This document shows, in pieces, positions 28,119-37,346 of a DNA stretch of 64,000 nt. The stretch is taken from assembly GCA_963785035.1 (NCBI GenBank), contig CAWATG010000004.1, positions 124,001-188,000 on the forward strand, given 5' to 3'. Origin of the DNA: CAWATG01 sp963785035 (GTDB taxonomy: Bacteria > Actinomycetota > Acidimicrobiia > IMCC26256 > CAWATG01). The number at the start of each line of letters is the position of its first letter. Positions within the stretch are counted from its first letter, which is position 1. The notes under the pieces are model-generated. The model saw nothing but the letters and a program-made list of their open reading frames with translations, was not told the DNA's origin and did not search any database. A program made the position numbers and the translations under genes.

Positions 28119-28346
28119 GTGCTGTCGATCGGGAAGCTCGCGCTGGGTCAAGAGAGCTACTACCCGGGCGCGGTCGCGCACGGTTCTGAGGACTACTACC
28201 TCGGCGGCGCTGACATCCCGGGCTACAGGACCGGTAGGGGCGCCGAGGAATACACGTTCAGCGCCGAGTGCCCTGGTGGGAAGGCTCGCCACGACGTGAA
28301 CATCACCCGCACGATCTTCAGTCCCTGCAGTCTCTGCGCCGCCTGA
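28119..28346 (+). pseudogene. N-terminal stump of a MobF (TrwC-type) relaxase
   Basis: From GTG 28119 the frame reads VLSIGKLALGQESYYPGAVAHG, quoted here in part as LSIGKLALGQESYY, then EDYYLGGADIPGYRTGRGAEE. This matches the start of actinobacterial TrwC/MobF relaxases, the enzymes that nick and carry DNA in conjugation. The catalytic tyrosine doublet (SYY) is present. Similarity fades after about 50 residues and the frame stops at 28346, whereas a full relaxase exceeds 800 residues. It is therefore a remnant. The 254 bases before it (27865-28118) hold no convincing gene. Confidence 0.6.
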
Positions 28347-28366
28347 TCCGCCGTGAGCGAAGGGAT

Positions 28367-29106
28367 ATGGGTGCGCTGCACCGCTTCCGTTGTGTTCCAG
28401 CGCCGAGCGGTTTGGGTCGATTTTCCAACCTCGGCGGACGATCCGCTCGCCCCTCCGAAGCAGAGCTTGCAGGTCTTGAAGAGGGTGCTACTGCCGCAAC
28501 CAACGCTTTGATCGAACGGTCCGCGGCGGGCGAGGAACCCGAGATCTCGGAACTCGTGGCGGTCATGGCTGACTCGATGATCATGCGGCCAGTCGATCGG
28601 TTCGGCGACGGAATGTTCTTCGCCGGAGCGACTGCTCACACACTCAACCTGATACAAAACGAGAGGCCCGACAACGGCTGCTCAAGGCGCTTCAGTCGCT
28701 GTCAACGGACCTTGGCATCTCAAAAATGCGTGGCTGCCCTTCGGTCACAAGTGGATCGAGTCGTGGAGCAGTTCGACCGTCGAACGGTACGCCGGACCCT
28801 TGCCTCACGCTGCCCTCGCTTTGCATGTAGACGGCGAACGCACCGAGTTTCGGGAAGAACCGTTCAACCTTTTTTTAACGCCAGATCGACGAGTGTCTCG
28901 CGACTGTGGTCGTCGCACTTCTCCAACATCTCTACGCCCACTTCGTCATTCGGAGAGGCGAGTTCGATATGAAGTACGCGACCGGCTTGCTCACGATGGT
29001 AAGCCTGATCAACGTCCTCTCCTCATCTGGCGAGCTGAACGGGACCAACGTTGCAGAACTCGCCTACGACCTTGCATGGGGAAGCGCATACGGCACCTCT
29101 TTGTAG
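28367..29106 (+). CDS. Hypothetical protein, two frameshifts
   Basis: I do not recognise a family. Joined frames give about 245 residues: SEAELAGLEEGATAATNALIE and GEEPEISELVAVMADSMIM, then a one-base shift near 28675 to LLKALQSLSTDLGIS and AWLPFGHKWIESWSSSTVERY, and another near 28880 to ECLATVVVALLQHLYAHFVIRR. The end reads NVAELAYDLAWGSAYGTSL. Both shifts are explained by one extra base (one sits in a run of seven T). The protein is soluble-looking and mostly helical. Its base use resembles neighbours less GC-rich than the core genes, so transfer is possible. The true start is uncertain; GTG 28353 gives another reading. Confidence 0.5.
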
Positions 29107-29163
29107 CGTCCCATTCGCCGTGTTGCACTCCGGCGAGCGTCCCCGGGCGCAGTGTTCTCTCAT

Positions 29164-29601
29164 TCAGCCGCCGCCGCAGCCGTCGGAGGGGCTGTTGTGG
29201 TAGTAGCCGTTGACGTACGTGCCGTCGCTACGCGTGTATCCGTTGGTGAATTGATCGCGCGGGCAGCCAGACGAGTTGTATCCGCCCGGCGGATAGTCGT
29301 AAGAGGGCGTGTAGTCATATGGGTCGTACGAGGGCGTGAGGTCGTAGGTGCTCGGCGGCGTGTAGTCGGGAGAAGCCCTTGGAGAGAACTGAAGAGTCGG
29401 TAGGTGATCAGGTGGCGAGTCCCACTTCGATGTCGAAGCCCCGACCGCAAACAGATAGCCGGCCAGGAGAACCACGAGCAGCGTGACCGTCGCCAGCGTG
29501 GGCCGATCCGAGAAGGAGTTCCGATATCGCCGCGGTTGCGAGCTGGCGGGCGTCGCCGTGGGGAGGAGCGTGTCTTGAGACTCGTACTCCGCCGATGACA
29601 T
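29164..29601 (-). CDS. Single-pass membrane protein with Tyr/Pro-rich outer part
   Basis: Protein of 145 residues. Residues 1-33 are polar, 35-53 form one membrane segment (TLATVTLLVVLLAGYLFAV), and the rest is rich in Tyr, Pro, Ser and Gly with repeated YDxTPSYD-like words. It ends with SDGCGGG, preceded by FTNGYTRSDGTYVNGYY, which resembles the GYxRSDGTYVxGYxR tail seen in some small actinobacterial exported proteins. No function is known. It is transcribed against its neighbours and has no operon partner. Confidence 0.6.
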   Translation of the reverse strand: MSSAEYESQDTLLPTATPASSQPRRYRNSFSDRPTLATVTLLVVLLAGYLFAVGASTSKWDSPPDHLPTLQFSPRASPDYTPPSTYDLTPSYDPYDYTPSYDYPPGGYNSSGCPRDQFTNGYTRSDGTYVNGYYHNSPSDGCGGG

Positions 29602-30126
29602 ACCTCAGTTATCGGTCAGTTGCGCCAGTGCTTGAGGTACCCGAATATCCGAGCAATCCATCGACGACGGGTAGTTCTCGGCGATGCGCGCCATGTATTG
29701 CCTGGGACCGGTCTCGACGACTGCTCACTCCCGCCGCTTGATCAGATCCCCGCCCGAGCGCCCCCGTTCGATGCCTTGAACGTTCTCAAAATGTTCGCTG
29801 CGCGCCAACCCGGAGGCTCGTTGTCATTTCTGGCCACAGCTGAGAGCCGGATTCTCTGCGCCCCGAGCGGGTGAGTGCCGATTGTCCTGCGCAGATCCTG
29901 TTTGAGGTACGTATTTTCTGCTGGTCCTTCTGTTGAGGTACAGGAATCCTGCTTGCACCCCATTCTCCAACGGCATCGAGCCCTCATAGCCAATTGCCTT
30001 GAGTTCAGCCAAGACCCAACCGGGAAGTCGTGTCGCGCGGTCGCTCGCGAGACTGTGCGTTGGCAGATGACACGAACCGAGCCCATCGCAGTCGGTCGTC
30101 GGCCGTTCCCGACCGGTGACCGGACG
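29602..30126. other. 525-base stretch without a clear gene
   Basis: Both strands were read. A short minus-strand frame at 29824-30012 (LAELKAIGYEGSMPLENG) looks somewhat protein-like but has only a TTG start and no family I know. It could be the relic of a longer gene. No repeat, RNA or strong terminator was seen. Confidence 0.4.
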
Positions 30127-31051
30127 CTAGATCCGGGTGATGTCTTCGTGTCGGAGCCGTGGAGCACGTCGGGGCGGGTGGCCGACAGCGAGATGCAGCA
30201 GCCTGACGACGCGCCGACGCTGGCCGACGTAGGGCTCGAGCAGCTCGAGCATTTCCGAATCGCTTGAGCGATGTCGTCCGAGCAGCGCCCACGAAACGAT
30301 ATGCGGCAGGTGGAAATCTCCGAGGCTGAGCGCATCGGGGTCTCCGAACGCGACACCTGCGACCTCTGCAGCAGTCCACTTGCCGACGCCGGTGATGGTC
30401 GTGAATCGTCGTTGCGCTTCGCGCGATGGAAGCTCGACCCATCGCTCGAGGTCTGCGCCGCGTGCTGCGACCCGCCGGACGGTGTCGGCGCGCCGGCGTT
30501 CGATCCCGAATTGGTGATACTCGGTATAGGGCAATGCTGCGAGCACTTCAGCTGATGGCGGAACGACCAACTTGGGCATGTCGGCAGGCCCTGGCGCAGG
30601 CTCGCCAAAACCGCGTGATCAGGCCGGCATAGCTGGCGTGTGCTTGATGACTGTCGACCTTCTGTTCGAGGATCGACGGCAGCATCGCCTCGAAGACGGC
30701 GTTTGATCGTCCGACCCGTAGTCCGCGGAAGCGGCGCCTGGCGTCCGCGACCGCCTCGTGGTGCGCTTCGAACACATGGCCCTTGTCGTCGCATCCGACG
30801 AGAGCGCCGACGTGGCCAATTGCCCACGAGGCGCCTGGGCCCCACGCACGCGCAGTAATTGCCTCGGCGTCGCCACGGATGTGGACGGTGGCAGGCCCTT
30901 CGGGTGTTCGCGTCGCTCGCCACGCCTCGGAACTGCCGGCTGTCGTGCCCGTGAAGATCCGTAGGCCAGGATCGGACGGACCGTGCTGCATTTGGGCGAG
31001 TGTCCCGGCCAGATCAATGGCGTCGGGCGTCAGGATGGTGGTTTCTAACAC
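30127..31051 (-). CDS. DNA-3-methyladenine glycosylase (AlkA/HhH-GPD type), one frameshift
   Basis: Base-excision repair glycosylase of about 307 residues after repair. The N-terminal part reads LTPDAIDLAGTLAQMQHG and TRTPEGPATVHIRGD. Then come VFEAMLPSILEQKV and, in the next frame, the helix-hairpin-helix TTITGVGKWTAAEVAGVAF, with the likely catalytic Asp in LSLGDFHLP. The frame changes near 30580, where an extra base sits in the run joining GLITRFGEPAPGPADMP. The start is uncertain: GTG 31051 begins just before LETTILTPDA, while the open frame runs to 31165. It is divergent from the PAS-EAL gene. Confidence 0.75.
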
Positions 31052-31185
31052 GACGGCATTATGGTCGATCGATCCGCTGAAAGTGGGTTTTGGGCCGACT
31101 CCGGCATAACTATTCCAAAATCGGAATCCTTGCTCAGGTCTGCGTTCCTGGCTCCGATACAACACATGGACGAGCGAGGCAGATC

Positions 31186-32921
31186 ATGACCATGCCAAAC
31201 CGAGCGGATCAACGAGGCGACGACCGCCCAACGACGATCCATGCCGCCGTGGCACCACACGACCTGCTGATGGTCGCCGACTCCACCGGCGAGTTCCGTT
31301 TCCTGAATCGTGCGGCTCGGAATCTGCTGCGACCAGCGGGTGACTGGTCTGGGATGCGCATTCAGGATGCCTATGTCACCGAAGAGCGCGACCGTGTCCA
31401 GCGCGAGATTCTCGCCATTGCGACGAAGAGGGGACGCTGGTCGGGCACCGCAACGCTTCTTGGGCGCGGATGGTGCAACGATGCGCGTCAGGCAGGTCGT
31501 CGAGGCAGTCCGTGACGGTTACGACATCAAACGCTTTTCGATCGTGAGTCGCGATGTTCGCCGAGAGTTCGAGCTGACCGACCGTCGCTCCATGTCAACT
31601 CTGCAGGCTCCGCCAGACGGATCCCGAGAACGTCATGTCCGCGAGCAACTTGCAGCCGCACTGTTCCGTGCCGGTGACGGATTTCAACACGGTCGCAGTT
31701 CTGGTGGTCGCTATCGATGACTTTGCCGCGATCAGTGAAGCCTTCGGAAGCGACACGGCGGATCGCCTCTCGAGCGAGCTGCTCCAGCGCATCGAATCGC
31801 AGCTCCGACCACGTGACGATGCGCACCGCGCGGATCACAACGTCTTCCATATCGTTCTCGAAGGTGCCGGCGGTGCCGACGACGCGCTCGCCATCGGGCG
31901 TCGAATTGTCGCCTCGATAGCAGAGCCATTCGTGATGCGCGCGGGTGACCTCATGGTCACGGCAAAGGTCGGGATTGCGTTGCCTCTCCGGCCAAGCGAC
32001 CTCGCCGAAGACGTTCTCCGTGATGCACAGGCTGCGTTGGCACGTGTTCAGGGCAGTGCGGGTTCCAGGATCGAGATCTTCGATAGGTCGATCGACACCT
32101 CGAAAGCGGGCACTCCTTCGGCCCCGGCGTCCAAGGCTTCTGACCCCGGCCGTGCCAATCGTCACTTCGATGTTGTGTACCAGCCCGTGGTACGCCTCGA
32201 TACGGGTACGACCGTTGGATTGGAGGCGCTCCTCGGTCGTCGGCGCGCTGACACTGCAAACCCGACACTGCACGACGTCCTCGGTCCCGAAGCTGCCCTG
32301 CAGGTCCCCCTCAATACATGGCTCTTGCTTACGGCATGTCGCCAACTTGCCCAATGGCAACATGACATTCCCTCAGCCGCAGCGATCCAACTGTCGGTGA
32401 GTGTTTCGCATCACGCCATGCTGGAGCCTGCATTCGTCGACGAGATCGCGCGAATCATTCGCGATACGGGTATTGACCCCGCGCAACTCTGCCTGGAGAT
32501 CAGCGAATCCGAAATTGCCGAATACGGCGATGTCGTGATGCGATCCGTCGGCGCTTTGCGTGCATTGGGCGTCGGTCTCAGCATCGACGACTTTGGCACT
32601 GCTGGCTCGTCGGTCCGGTCGTTGCGGCGTCTTCCATTCAACTCTGTCAAAGTCGATCACAGCCTTATTGATGGCTTGGGCGACGACAGCGAACACGCCA
32701 CGGTGCTCGAGGAAGTCCTGCAGGTCGGTCATACGCTTGGAATGACCGTTGTTGCACGGGGTGTCGACACCTCCGAGCAGTTGGCCAGTCTCACTGCGCT
32801 CGGCTGTGATGCCGGCCAGGGTCACTACTTCGCTAATCCGCAGCCTGCAGGTGTTGTCACCGCACTGCTGAACCGCCCCCTGTGCTGGCGTCCACGCGGC
32901 GGTTCCCGACTCGCGAGCTGA
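31186..32921 (+). CDS. PAS-degenerate GGDEF-EAL protein, two frameshifts
   Basis: Signalling protein of about 577 residues after repair. Residues 20-115 form a PAS-like sensor (LLMVADSTGEFRFLNRAARNLL). About 150-300 resemble a GGDEF domain but have no GGDEF motif, so no cyclase activity is expected. About 325-570 are an EAL domain with TVGLEALLGRR, CLEISESEIAEYGD, SIDDFGTAGSS and NSVKVDHSLIDGL, which keeps several metal-binding residues of c-di-GMP phosphodiesterases. Frame changes lie near 31455 and 31615 and are each solved by removing one base. The start is supported by CGAGGCAGATC before ATG. No membrane segment is visible. Confidence 0.82.
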
Positions 32922-32929
32922 GCGCTGCG

Positions 32930-33283
32930 TTACAAGAGGTGGAACTCGCCGGTGTCGTGCCAGCGGCGAAGGATCTCCCAGGCGTAGATGCCTGTGGAAT
33001 GCCCGTCGTTCCAGGTGATCGAGATTCCCCATGCGCCGACCAACTCGGCGGAGTTGATCGTGAGTGGTTGTGGAGAGTTGGGAGCGGGCCACGCCGCCTG
33101 TCCGCGTTCGCGTTTGCCTCGGCATTCGGCACACGGGCAATTCGTCCTCACGACCTCGAGTTCGAAACGGGCGACCGCACCGTCGGGCCACGTGAGGCTG
33201 ACATGGTGCTCACGATCGATGTCGATGACAGTCGGCGGTGTCGTGTCACTCGGGGGAGGGGAATCGCTGGAGCGAAAGGGCAT
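32930..33283 (-). CDS. DUF971 (gamma-butyrobetaine hydroxylase-like N-terminal domain) protein
   Basis: About 117 residues from ATG 33283 (the frame is open to a TTG at 33343). The domain signature is clear: HVSLTWPDGAVARFELEVVR, then the cysteine motif TNCPCAECRG, and late NSAELVGAWGISITWNDGHSTGIYAW, quoted in pieces. The family binds metal through Cys and His and is found alone or fused to hydroxylases or Fe-S scaffold proteins. Its role alone is unknown. It overlaps nothing and is convergent with the EAL gene, divergent from the pterin dehydratase. Confidence 0.82.
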   Translation of the reverse strand: MPFRSSDSPPPSDTTPPTVIDIDREHHVSLTWPDGAVARFELEVVRTNCPCAECRGKRERGQAAWPAPNSPQPLTINSAELVGAWGISITWNDGHSTGIYAWEILRRWHDTGEFHLL

Positions 33284-33350
33284 CGACGCAGTCTGGCGGA
33301 CGGGCGGGGGAGGATTGGCAACCAGCGGCGTGGTCCTCGACAATGGTGTG

Positions 33351-33638
33351 ATGTCCGTGCTTCCTGATCACGCCATCGTCACGGCCTTACAGGAGCTCCC
33401 GGGATGGGGTCGCGAAGGTGAGAGCATCGTGCGATCCTTCGAGTGTGCCTCGTTTGCTGATGCGATCCGGTTCGTGAGCCAGGTCGGCGCGCTCGCCGAA
33501 AACGTGGATCACCACCCGGACATCGACATACGCTGGCGCACGGTCAGGATTGTGCTCAGCACGCATAGCGACGGCGGTATCACCGAAAAGGACCTTGCCA
33601 TGGCCCGTGCACTCAACGGCGTTGCCGAGGGCTGGTGA
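33351..33638 (+). CDS. 4a-hydroxytetrahydrobiopterin dehydratase (PCD/DCoH)
   Basis: Recycles oxidised pterin cofactor by removing water. The protein has 95 residues, the normal size. The catalytic region reads NVDHHPDIDIRW, which contains the family's His-His-Pro and Trp, and RSFECASFADAIRFV precedes it. The C-terminus ITEKDLAMARALNGVA is typical. The ATG at 33351 gives the conserved length. No aromatic amino acid hydroxylase is nearby, so its partner is unknown. It leads a compact same-strand group ending with the two IMPase genes. Confidence 0.9.
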   Translation: MSVLPDHAIVTALQELPGWGREGESIVRSFECASFADAIRFVSQVGALAENVDHHPDIDIRWRTVRIVLSTHSDGGITEKDLAMARALNGVAEGW

Positions 33639-33642
33639 ACCG

Positions 33643-34074
33643 ATGCCCTTCGCGATAGCCATGGGCGTGATCGGAGCCCTCGTGGTGCTCATGATGGTTG
33701 CGATCGTCCGCGAGCCGGGTCCGACGCCGACCGACGTCGCACTTGCCTATGAGATGGCATGGGATCGCCTCGATTTCGTCACGGTGTGGAATCTGTCGGG
33801 TAGTGAGCTGCGCGACGGACTCGACGCAGACGCGTTCGTTTCGGCGAAACGTGCGGCCTATGAACACCGTCGTGATCTTCGGGGATTGCTCAGCGATGCG
33901 CTGATCGACGAGGTCGTGCTCGATGGGGAGGCAGCACTGGTAAGGACGCGCCTGCTTGCGACGGACGGAACGAACTCGTACCACGACGTCACGCTTGCAT
34001 CCCGCGACGGTTCGTGGCGTGTGGTGGCGTACACACTGCAGGTCCCGGAGCCGATGCCGGACCTTTTGTCGTGA
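33643..34074 (+). CDS. Membrane-anchored hypothetical protein
   Basis: Protein of 143 residues. One hydrophobic segment at 4-22 (AIAMGVIGALVVLMMVAIV) is followed by a soluble part with DVALAYEMAWDRLDFVTVWNL and WRVVAYTLQVPEPMP at the end. The fold suggests an NTF2/SnoaL-like domain, but this is only from pattern and length. It starts 4 bases after the dehydratase and its stop overlaps the next GTG, so it is translated with its neighbours. Confidence 0.65.
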   Translation: MPFAIAMGVIGALVVLMMVAIVREPGPTPTDVALAYEMAWDRLDFVTVWNLSGSELRDGLDADAFVSAKRAAYEHRRDLRGLLSDALIDEVVLDGEAALVRTRLLATDGTNSYHDVTLASRDGSWRVVAYTLQVPEPMPDLLS

Positions 34075-34829
34075 CGCCTGACGATCTCCTGGAGGTCTTT
34101 GCCGAGACGGCTGTTGCGGTGCGTGATGCGCTGCTCCCGGTGAACGGTCCCGAACGTCGCAACAGAACCGATGTTCCCGGCCAGTACGAAATCGATCTCA
34201 TTGCCGATGCAGCGGCGCTTCGCGTCCTGCACCGTGTTCCGGTTCGGGTGGTGAGCGAGGAGTCCGGCGTGACGGGGATCATCGACGCGCCCGTCACCGT
34301 CGTGATCGATCCGATTGACGGTTCGACGAACTGTTCGCGGGGTATTCCGTATTGGGCGATATCGCTGTGTGCGTTAGATGATGCGGGCGCATTGGTTGCC
34401 AACGTCACCAACCAAGTATCGGGCGTTGCGACGACTGCGGTGCGTGGAAGGGGAGCGTGGCGCGATGGCTCGCCGGTTCACGCGTCGCTCGTCCGCGACA
34501 TCAAGGATTCGGTCGTGGCACTCGAAGGACGTCCGGTGGAGTTTCTCGGCTGGAAGCAATTCCGCGCGTTGGGTTCGGCTGCACTCGCATTGGCAGACGT
34601 TGCAGCAGGGGTTGTCGACGGGTACGTGGACAGCAACGGATTGCACAAGCCATGGGACTACCTCGGAGGGTGGTTGGCTTGTACCGAGGCCGGCGCGGTC
34701 GTGATCGATGAGCTCGGCCGCGACCTCGCCGTCAGTGAGAGCGCCGCCTCGCGTCAGATCCTGGCCGCCGGCACAGCCGAGCTACTCGATGCGCTGCGTC
34801 CCGCAGCCAGTGCTGCGCGTCTGACGTGA
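34071..34829 (+). CDS. Inositol monophosphatase family protein (first)
   Basis: Mg2+-dependent sugar-phosphate phosphatase of the IMPase family, 252 residues. Metal-site motifs are VVSEESGV, VIDPIDGSTNCSRGIPYW and, near the end, GLHKPWDYLGGWLACTEAG. Family members dephosphorylate inositol phosphate, histidinol phosphate or PAP; the substrate cannot be told from sequence by eye. The GTG at 34071 overlaps the previous TGA. A second family member follows after 7 bases and is only moderately similar, so the pair may have divided roles. Confidence 0.88.
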   Translation: MTPDDLLEVFAETAVAVRDALLPVNGPERRNRTDVPGQYEIDLIADAAALRVLHRVPVRVVSEESGVTGIIDAPVTVVIDPIDGSTNCSRGIPYWAISLCALDDAGALVANVTNQVSGVATTAVRGRGAWRDGSPVHASLVRDIKDSVVALEGRPVEFLGWKQFRALGSAALALADVAAGVVDGYVDSNGLHKPWDYLGGWLACTEAGAVVIDELGRDLAVSESAASRQILAAGTAELLDALRPAASAARLT

Positions 34830-34836
34830 TGTCGCT

Positions 34837-35625
34837 GTGACCCCTGAACAGCTTGATGTCCTGCTCGACGCGGCCGAGGTCGCAGCGATCGCCGGCGGTG
34901 CGGTCGTGAGTCAGCACTTCGGTTCGCCGGACAACGTCCGCGCAAAGGGTCCTGGCGATTGGGTCTCCGATGTTGACACTGCGGCGGAACGCTCCGTGCA
35001 GGCGGCGCTCGCAGCACACGCCCCGGACATCGCATTCTTTGGCGAGGAGGCGGGCGGTGAACGAGCTGCGCTCGGCTGGTTGGTCGATCCGTTGGACGGA
35101 ACGACCAACTTCCTGCGTGGCCTTCCCGCAGTCGGTGTTTCGGTCGCGCTCGTCGAAGACGGAGTACCGATCGTCGCTGTGGTGCATGCGCCGCTGCTGG
35201 GGCTCACCTTCAGTGCGCGGACGGGGGGCGGCGCATGGCGCAACGGCGAGCCAATCGCCGTGAGTGCCCGTCCGAAGTCCGAGGCAATCTGTGCGACAGG
35301 GTTTCCGTTTCGTTCGAAGGAGACCCGCCTTGCGGGTTATCTCCCCGTGTTTCAGCGTGCGCTGCTTGCGTTCGAGGACCTGCGCCGAGTGGGCGCGGCA
35401 AGCCTTGACCTCGCTTGGACCGCAGCGGGTGTGTTCGACGGTTACTTCGAGCTCGGTTTGGGACCGTGGGACGTCGCTGCGGGCGCCCTGTTGGTTCGCG
35501 AGGCCGGGGGAGTCGTGAGCGACTGGTCCGGCGACGCCGATGCCTGGCTCGAATCCGGTGACATCATCGTGGGCTCACCCGAGGTCCACGGCGCTGTTCT
35601 CGAATTGGTCCGGGCAACTTCCTAG
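34837..35625 (+). CDS. Inositol monophosphatase family protein (second)
   Basis: 262 residues. The motifs are DWVSDVDTAAE, FFGEEAGG, WLVDPLDGTTNFLRGLPAV and GLGPWDVAAGALLVREAGG, all canonical for the catalytic metal site. It resembles SuhB/IMPase more closely than the first copy because it keeps GEE and WD with normal spacing. It could serve histidinol phosphate or inositol phosphate hydrolysis; inositol phosphatases matter in actinobacteria that make mycothiol or phosphatidylinositol. The start is GTG 34837, placed just after the first copy. The next gene is on the other strand and ends 20 bases later. Confidence 0.9.
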   Translation: MTPEQLDVLLDAAEVAAIAGGAVVSQHFGSPDNVRAKGPGDWVSDVDTAAERSVQAALAAHAPDIAFFGEEAGGERAALGWLVDPLDGTTNFLRGLPAVGVSVALVEDGVPIVAVVHAPLLGLTFSARTGGGAWRNGEPIAVSARPKSEAICATGFPFRSKETRLAGYLPVFQRALLAFEDLRRVGAASLDLAWTAAGVFDGYFELGLGPWDVAAGALLVREAGGVVSDWSGDADAWLESGDIIVGSPEVHGAVLELVRATS

Positions 35626-35645
35626 CGCGCTGCAACGTTTGGGTC

Positions 35646-36807
35646 TCAGCGTTGCGACGACAGCAGCCCAGCAGGCGCGACGGGTGTGGCTTCCTGACGG
35701 ATCGCGCTCACGGCTGTCCCCAGCGATGCATACGCCGCGTTCGTCACTTCGAAGTGACGTTGTTCGTTCTCGAAGAAGCCCGCAAGCGTGTTGGTAATCA
35801 GCACGACGACAAGCCCACATTCAGGGTCGGCCAGCCCACGCGAGGTCGCCATCCCGCTATGGCCGAACGCTCGGCGCGATGTGCCGCCGGAGAATTCGAC
35901 CTGCACGCCCAGGCCCCACGGGACGTCACGTCCGAACAGCCCGTCTTTGAGGCCATGGCGATGGACTGCAGTCATCACCTCGATCGTTCGCGAATCGAGG
36001 ACGGCGTCGCCGTGGCCGAGTAACGACTCGTAGAAGCGGCCGAGCGCGCTCGCCGGACCGCGCATGCCCGCGCCAGGTTCGACTTTCGCGATGTTCCAGT
36101 CTTGATTGTTGACCTCCTCGGCGTGGTACGGGACCATGCGCATCCCGCCATCGGCCTGCGGCACGGGAACGGCGTATCCATTCCAGTGCACCGGTACGAC
36201 GCTGGGGCCAAACTCGGCCTGCTGGTCGAGGGAGATGCCGAGGCTCGCTTGTTCGCACCGGGCGGGCGCGAGGATCTCCTCGGCGAGGTACTGATCAATG
36301 CTGCGTCCGTCGATTGCTTCGACAATGGCGCCGAGGATCTTCCATCCACTCGTCGGGTGATAGCCCGGCTGCACGTCCGGGTTCCCATTCGGCGGGGTGC
36401 TCGGCGATCTGGGCGACGGCCTCGGCGTAGGAGAGGTCATGACCGTACAGGTCGCGCTTTCCGTACATAGGGAACCCGCCGGTGTGCGTCAGCACGTGAC
36501 GGATCGTGGCGCGCTCCTTGCCTGAAGCCCAGCCATCGACATACATCGATATCGGGTCGTCGAGGCTCAGTTCATCTTCCTCCCAGAGCTGGAGGATCGC
36601 GGCAACTGTGAGGGGCTTCCCGGCGCTGTACCAAAGCATGAGGTCATCGGTGCGAAGCTCCCGGCCCCGCTCGGATTCGCCGACTGCGACATCGAGAAGG
36701 ACCTCGCCGCGCCACGACACGTAGCACTGGGCTCCGAGGTGCCATCCCGCCTCGCGGCCACGCTCGAGAAGGGCGACAATCTGGTTGAGATCAGGTGTTG
36801 TGCTCAT
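35646..36807 (-). CDS. Beta-lactamase-related serine hydrolase, one frameshift
   Basis: Class C beta-lactamase/esterase-like protein of about 386 residues after repair. The SxxK motif is in LWYSAGKPLTV. VLTHTGGFPMYG and, in the next frame, GYHPTSGWKILGAIVEAIDG follow. Late HSGMATSRGLADPECGLVVV carries the third motif as HSG. The frame changes near 36385 and one extra base explains it (AEWEPGYHPTSGW). There is no signal peptide, so it is probably a cytoplasmic esterase or peptidase-like enzyme rather than a lactamase. The ATG is set 8 bases after a TAGGCT box. Confidence 0.82.
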
Positions 36808-36815
36808 CGGTGCTG

Positions 36816-36821
36816 AGCCTA
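36816..36821 (-). promoter_or_regulatory. TAGGCT, candidate -10 box of the serine hydrolase
   Basis: On the minus strand, TAGGCT ends 8 bases before the ATG at 36807. It fits the leaderless pattern of the window. Confidence 0.4.
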
Positions 36822-37023
36822 AGGCCCGGATGTCCTCGCCGTCGTTCGGGGATTATCGCAATGGGTGTTTCGTGTCGGACCGGTGTCGAAGGCGCCCTGT
36901 CCGCAGTTGACGGAAAATCGTTTGACTCCTGATGCGTTGGGGTGGTTCCCTGGGGCTGTACCATTCGGAGCACACCCCCCGACCGGCGCAATGGCTGCCG
37001 GCGAGTCCAGAGGTCACACCAGG

Positions 37024-37200
37024 ATGAATCTCGTATCGGTAGCACGCAGTATCGCCACAGCTGCCGCTGATGCGCGGGCGCTTGGCCTCAAGATGTGCGC
37101 CAAGCCCGCGGCTCTTGGTCTGTGGTCGACGTCGCCGATTCATGGCTTCGTCATCGTCGCCCGACCAGGGCCCCGACGCTTCCGAGTGACCTCGCCGTAG
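37024..37200 (+). CDS. Candidate leader ORF (58 codons) upstream of whiB7
   Basis: Small ORF reading MNLVSVARSIATAAADARAL at its start and ending GPRRFRVTSP. It resembles no protein I know. It lies between the hydrolase gene and whiB, on the whiB strand, and stops 26 bases before a strong terminator. Its last codons contain one arm of a possible antiterminator. This is the layout of the whiB7 leader in mycobacteria, where translation of a small ORF decides whether transcription reads through. I propose it as a leader peptide; its translation is inference. Confidence 0.5.
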   Translation: MNLVSVARSIATAAADARALGLKMCAKPAALGLWSTSPIHGFVIVARPGPRRFRVTSP

Positions 37201-37238
37201 CGAACCTTCTACGAGAGCAATCTCCAGGCCGTCGGGGC
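37170..37238 (+). promoter_or_regulatory. Possible antiterminator pairing in the whiB7 leader
   Basis: GCCCCGACG (37170-37178), inside the end of the leader ORF, is the exact reverse complement of CGTCGGGGC (37230-37238), which is most of the 5' arm and loop of the terminator. The two hairpins exclude each other, so ribosome position on the leader ORF could choose between them. Confidence 0.5.
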
Positions 37239-37256
37239 GCACCCGGCGGCCTTTTT
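37227..37256 (+). terminator. Strong intrinsic terminator in the whiB7 leader
   Basis: GGCCGTCGGG and CCCGGCGGCC form a 10-bp stem (one G-T pair) around the loop GCGCA, followed at once by TTTTT. It lies 90 bases before the whiB ATG, so it must be passed for whiB to be expressed. Confidence 0.85.
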
Positions 37257-37346
37257 GTTGTTCCGATTCCGACCAGAAATTCCGAGTATCACCACCGACC
37301 GACACCCAGTTCACCCATCAGAACCACCGAGACGAGGAGCACGGCG

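Noticed and set aside
29742..30923. 393-codon minus-strand frame
   Set aside because: It overlaps the alkA-type gene in another frame on the same strand and is mostly Arg/Ser/Pro. The glycosylase frames match a known family.
22231..31000. Complete integrative element with integrase and att sites at the tRNA genes
   Set aside because: I found no integrase and no second copy of either tRNA 3' end up to 31 kb. Only the relaxase stump supports mobility.
36960..36985. 6C-type RNA motif near whiB7 (run of six C)
   Set aside because: Only one C6 run is present; the motif needs two hairpins each with a C-rich loop.
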